A stretch of 64,000 nt of DNA from Methylobacterium brachiatum (GTDB lineage Bacteria; Pseudomonadota; Alphaproteobacteria; Rhizobiales; Beijerinckiaceae): assembly GCF_020523825.1 (NCBI RefSeq), contig NZ_JAJALK010000015.1:96526-160525 (forward strand), read 5' to 3'. Within the stretch, counting starts at the first letter, position 1. Each line of letters opens with the position of its first letter. Shown one piece after another: positions 62,884 to 64,000 of this stretch. The translations under genes and the position numbers were made by a program. Below the pieces are notes generated by a model. The model saw only the letters and a program-made list of their open reading frames with translations, was not told the DNA's origin and ran no database searches.

Positions 62884-63924
62884 GAGCCGGTCCCGCGCCG
62901 CTTGAGACAGGTTAGCAGGTGGCGCGTTGACGGGTGAAGGAGCATTCCGATGCCTTCACCTCTGTCTGTGGATCTGCGCGAGCGTGTCGTGGCGGCCGTG
63001 GCGGCCGGTGCCTCCTGCCATCGCGCCGCGAGGCGCTTCGGGGTCAGCGTGTCGAGCGCCAGCCGCTGGTCGCAGCGCTCGCACCAAGAGGGCCATGTCG
63101 CGCCCAAACCTATGGGCGGCGATCACACCTCGAAGCGTATTGAGGCGCATGCCGCACTGATCCTGGCGACTTCCAAGCAGGAGCCGCGCCTCTTCCTGCG
63201 CGAGTTGCGCGACCGACTGGCTGAGCAAGGCGTCCAGACCAGCACGAGCGGTCTATCGCGCTTCTTCCAGCGGCACGGGATCAGCTGGAAAAAGGGGCGA
63301 CGTACGCAGCTGAGCAGGAGCGTGAAGACGTAAGAGCGGCCCGCGAGGCGTGGTTCGAGGCCCAGCCCGAGCTCGACCCGGACCGCTTGGTGTTCCTGGA
63401 TGAGACGGCGGCCGCCACCAACATGGTGCGGCGCTCCGGTTGGGCCCCACGCGGCGAGCGCTGCCGGCTTGCGGCTCCGTTTGGCCACTACAAGACCACG
63501 ACCATCACGGCCGCCTTGCGCACGAGCGGGCTGTGCGCGACCGCGCTGTTGGACGGCCCCACGAACGGCACGCGCTTTTGCAGCTATGTCACCGAGACCT
63601 TGGTCCCGGTGCTGCACCCTGGCGATATCGTCGTCATGGACAACCTGCCAGCCCACAAGGTCGCGGGTGTGCAGGATGCGATCGAGGCCGTAGGAGCGCG
63701 GCTGCTCTACCTTCCGTCCTACAGCCCTGATTTCAACCCGATTGAACAGGCCTTCGCAAAGCTGAAGGCGCTGCTACGCAGCGCGGCAGCCCGCACGATC
63801 CCGGATCTCTGGGCGGCGATCCGTCAGGCCTTCACGCGCTTCACTCCGCAGGAGTGCCGCAACTACATCGCCGCAGCCGGCTACGAGAACGACTTGGCCG
63901 TCGCTACCTGATCGGGAACAGCTC
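62884..63924 (+). mobile_element. IS630-family insertion sequence
   Basis: The 1041-bp element is flanked by TA at both ends (62882-62883 and 63925-63926), the expected IS630 target. The left end GAGCCGGTCCCG and right end CGGGAACAGCTC form imperfect inverted repeats (10 of 12 positions match). It encodes one transposase in two overlapping frames. It has disrupted the partner gene of the ATPase. GC content is high, unlike the island it sits in. Confidence 0.88.
62950..63911 (+). CDS. IS630-family transposase in two frames joined by -1 frameshift
   Basis: Frame A (62950-63333) encodes the helix-turn-helix DNA-binding part (LSVDLRERVVAAVAAGASC, SRFFQRHGISWKKG). Frame B, open to 63911, encodes the catalytic DDE domain: Asp in VFLDETAAATNM, Asp in VVMDNLPAHK and Glu in NPIEQAFAKLK. 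A slippery A5G4 run at 63289-63297 would shift the ribosome by -1 and join SWKK to GATYAAEQERED, giving a normal full-length IS630 transposase. Without the shift only the DNA-binding half is made. Whether the shift is programmed or a mutation cannot be told from one copy. Confidence 0.83.
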
Positions 63925-63939
63925 TAGAGCGTTTTCGGT

Positions 63940-64000
63940 TTAATCTGGGTCGTATCCTGCGGCAGCGAAGAAGTTGGCGCACTCGTCTGGGGTGACAGTG
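63940..64000 (-). mobile_element. Partial second IS630-like element with transposase 3' end
   Basis: On the minus strand the last 61 bases encode TVTPDECANFFAAAGYDPD followed by a stop. This lines up with the C-terminus of the first IS630 transposase (FTPQECRNYIAAAGYEND). The terminus GAGCG begins at 63927, right after the TA shared with the first element. The rest of the element lies beyond the window edge. Confidence 0.75.

Overview
The window is high-GC DNA from an alphaproteobacterium. The best fit is a Methylobacterium-type member of the Hyphomicrobiales (Rhizobiales). This rests on an intact PhyR/NepR general stress response locus, an AcpXL-type acyl carrier protein for very-long-chain lipid A acyl groups, a carotenoid desaturase / glycosyltransferase / acyltransferase cluster, and Rhizobiales-like intergenic palindromes. 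The genus assignment is inference. I found no rRNA, tRNA or CRISPR array.

Layout: 1-8.1 kb holds a DUF1810 protein, a class A penicillin-binding protein, an HdeD-like membrane protein, an EmrA/EmrB-type drug efflux pair and a secreted lytic transglycosylase. 8.4-19.5 kb is a one-directional block: inositol-phosphate synthase, HD-like protein, methyltransferase, Gfo/Idh oxidoreductase, YcaO protein, xylose-isomerase-like TIM barrel, GT4 glycosyltransferase, PIG-L deacetylase, uracil-DNA-glycosylase-fold protein and a flippase-like membrane protein. I read it as a candidate undescribed pathway for a cyclitol-containing small molecule. 19.5-40.9 kb is mostly housekeeping: histidine kinase, GST, copper ATPase plus CueR, M20 amidohydrolase, ChrA, M17 aminopeptidase, TPR lipoprotein, aconitase, chemoreceptor, CoA-transferase, AsmA, DUF1499 and an MBL hydrolase.

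41.0-44.3 kb is a general stress response hub. nepR and phyR are divergent, and seven exact GGAAC-N16-(C/G)GTT promoters lie within 3 kb; an eighth lies upstream of the HdeD-like gene. One of these promoters has no ORF behind it and leads after about 90 nt into a strong terminator, which defines a candidate stress-controlled sRNA with a C-rich anti-Shine-Dalgarno stretch. 44.4-58 kb holds small accessory genes, an SCO-like protein, an L,D-transpeptidase, a secreted nuclease, an AI-2E family permease, acpXL-fabZ-ketosynthase, a cold-shock protein, NAD kinase, CutA and several small secreted proteins. 56.9-60.6 kb is the carotenoid cluster.

From about 61.6 kb the base composition drops sharply. 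There is a STAND/AAA-like ATPase gene with a partner gene broken by a 1041-bp IS630-family element. That element directly abuts a second IS630-like element running off the right edge and shares one TA with it. This looks like a transferred, possibly defence-related island.
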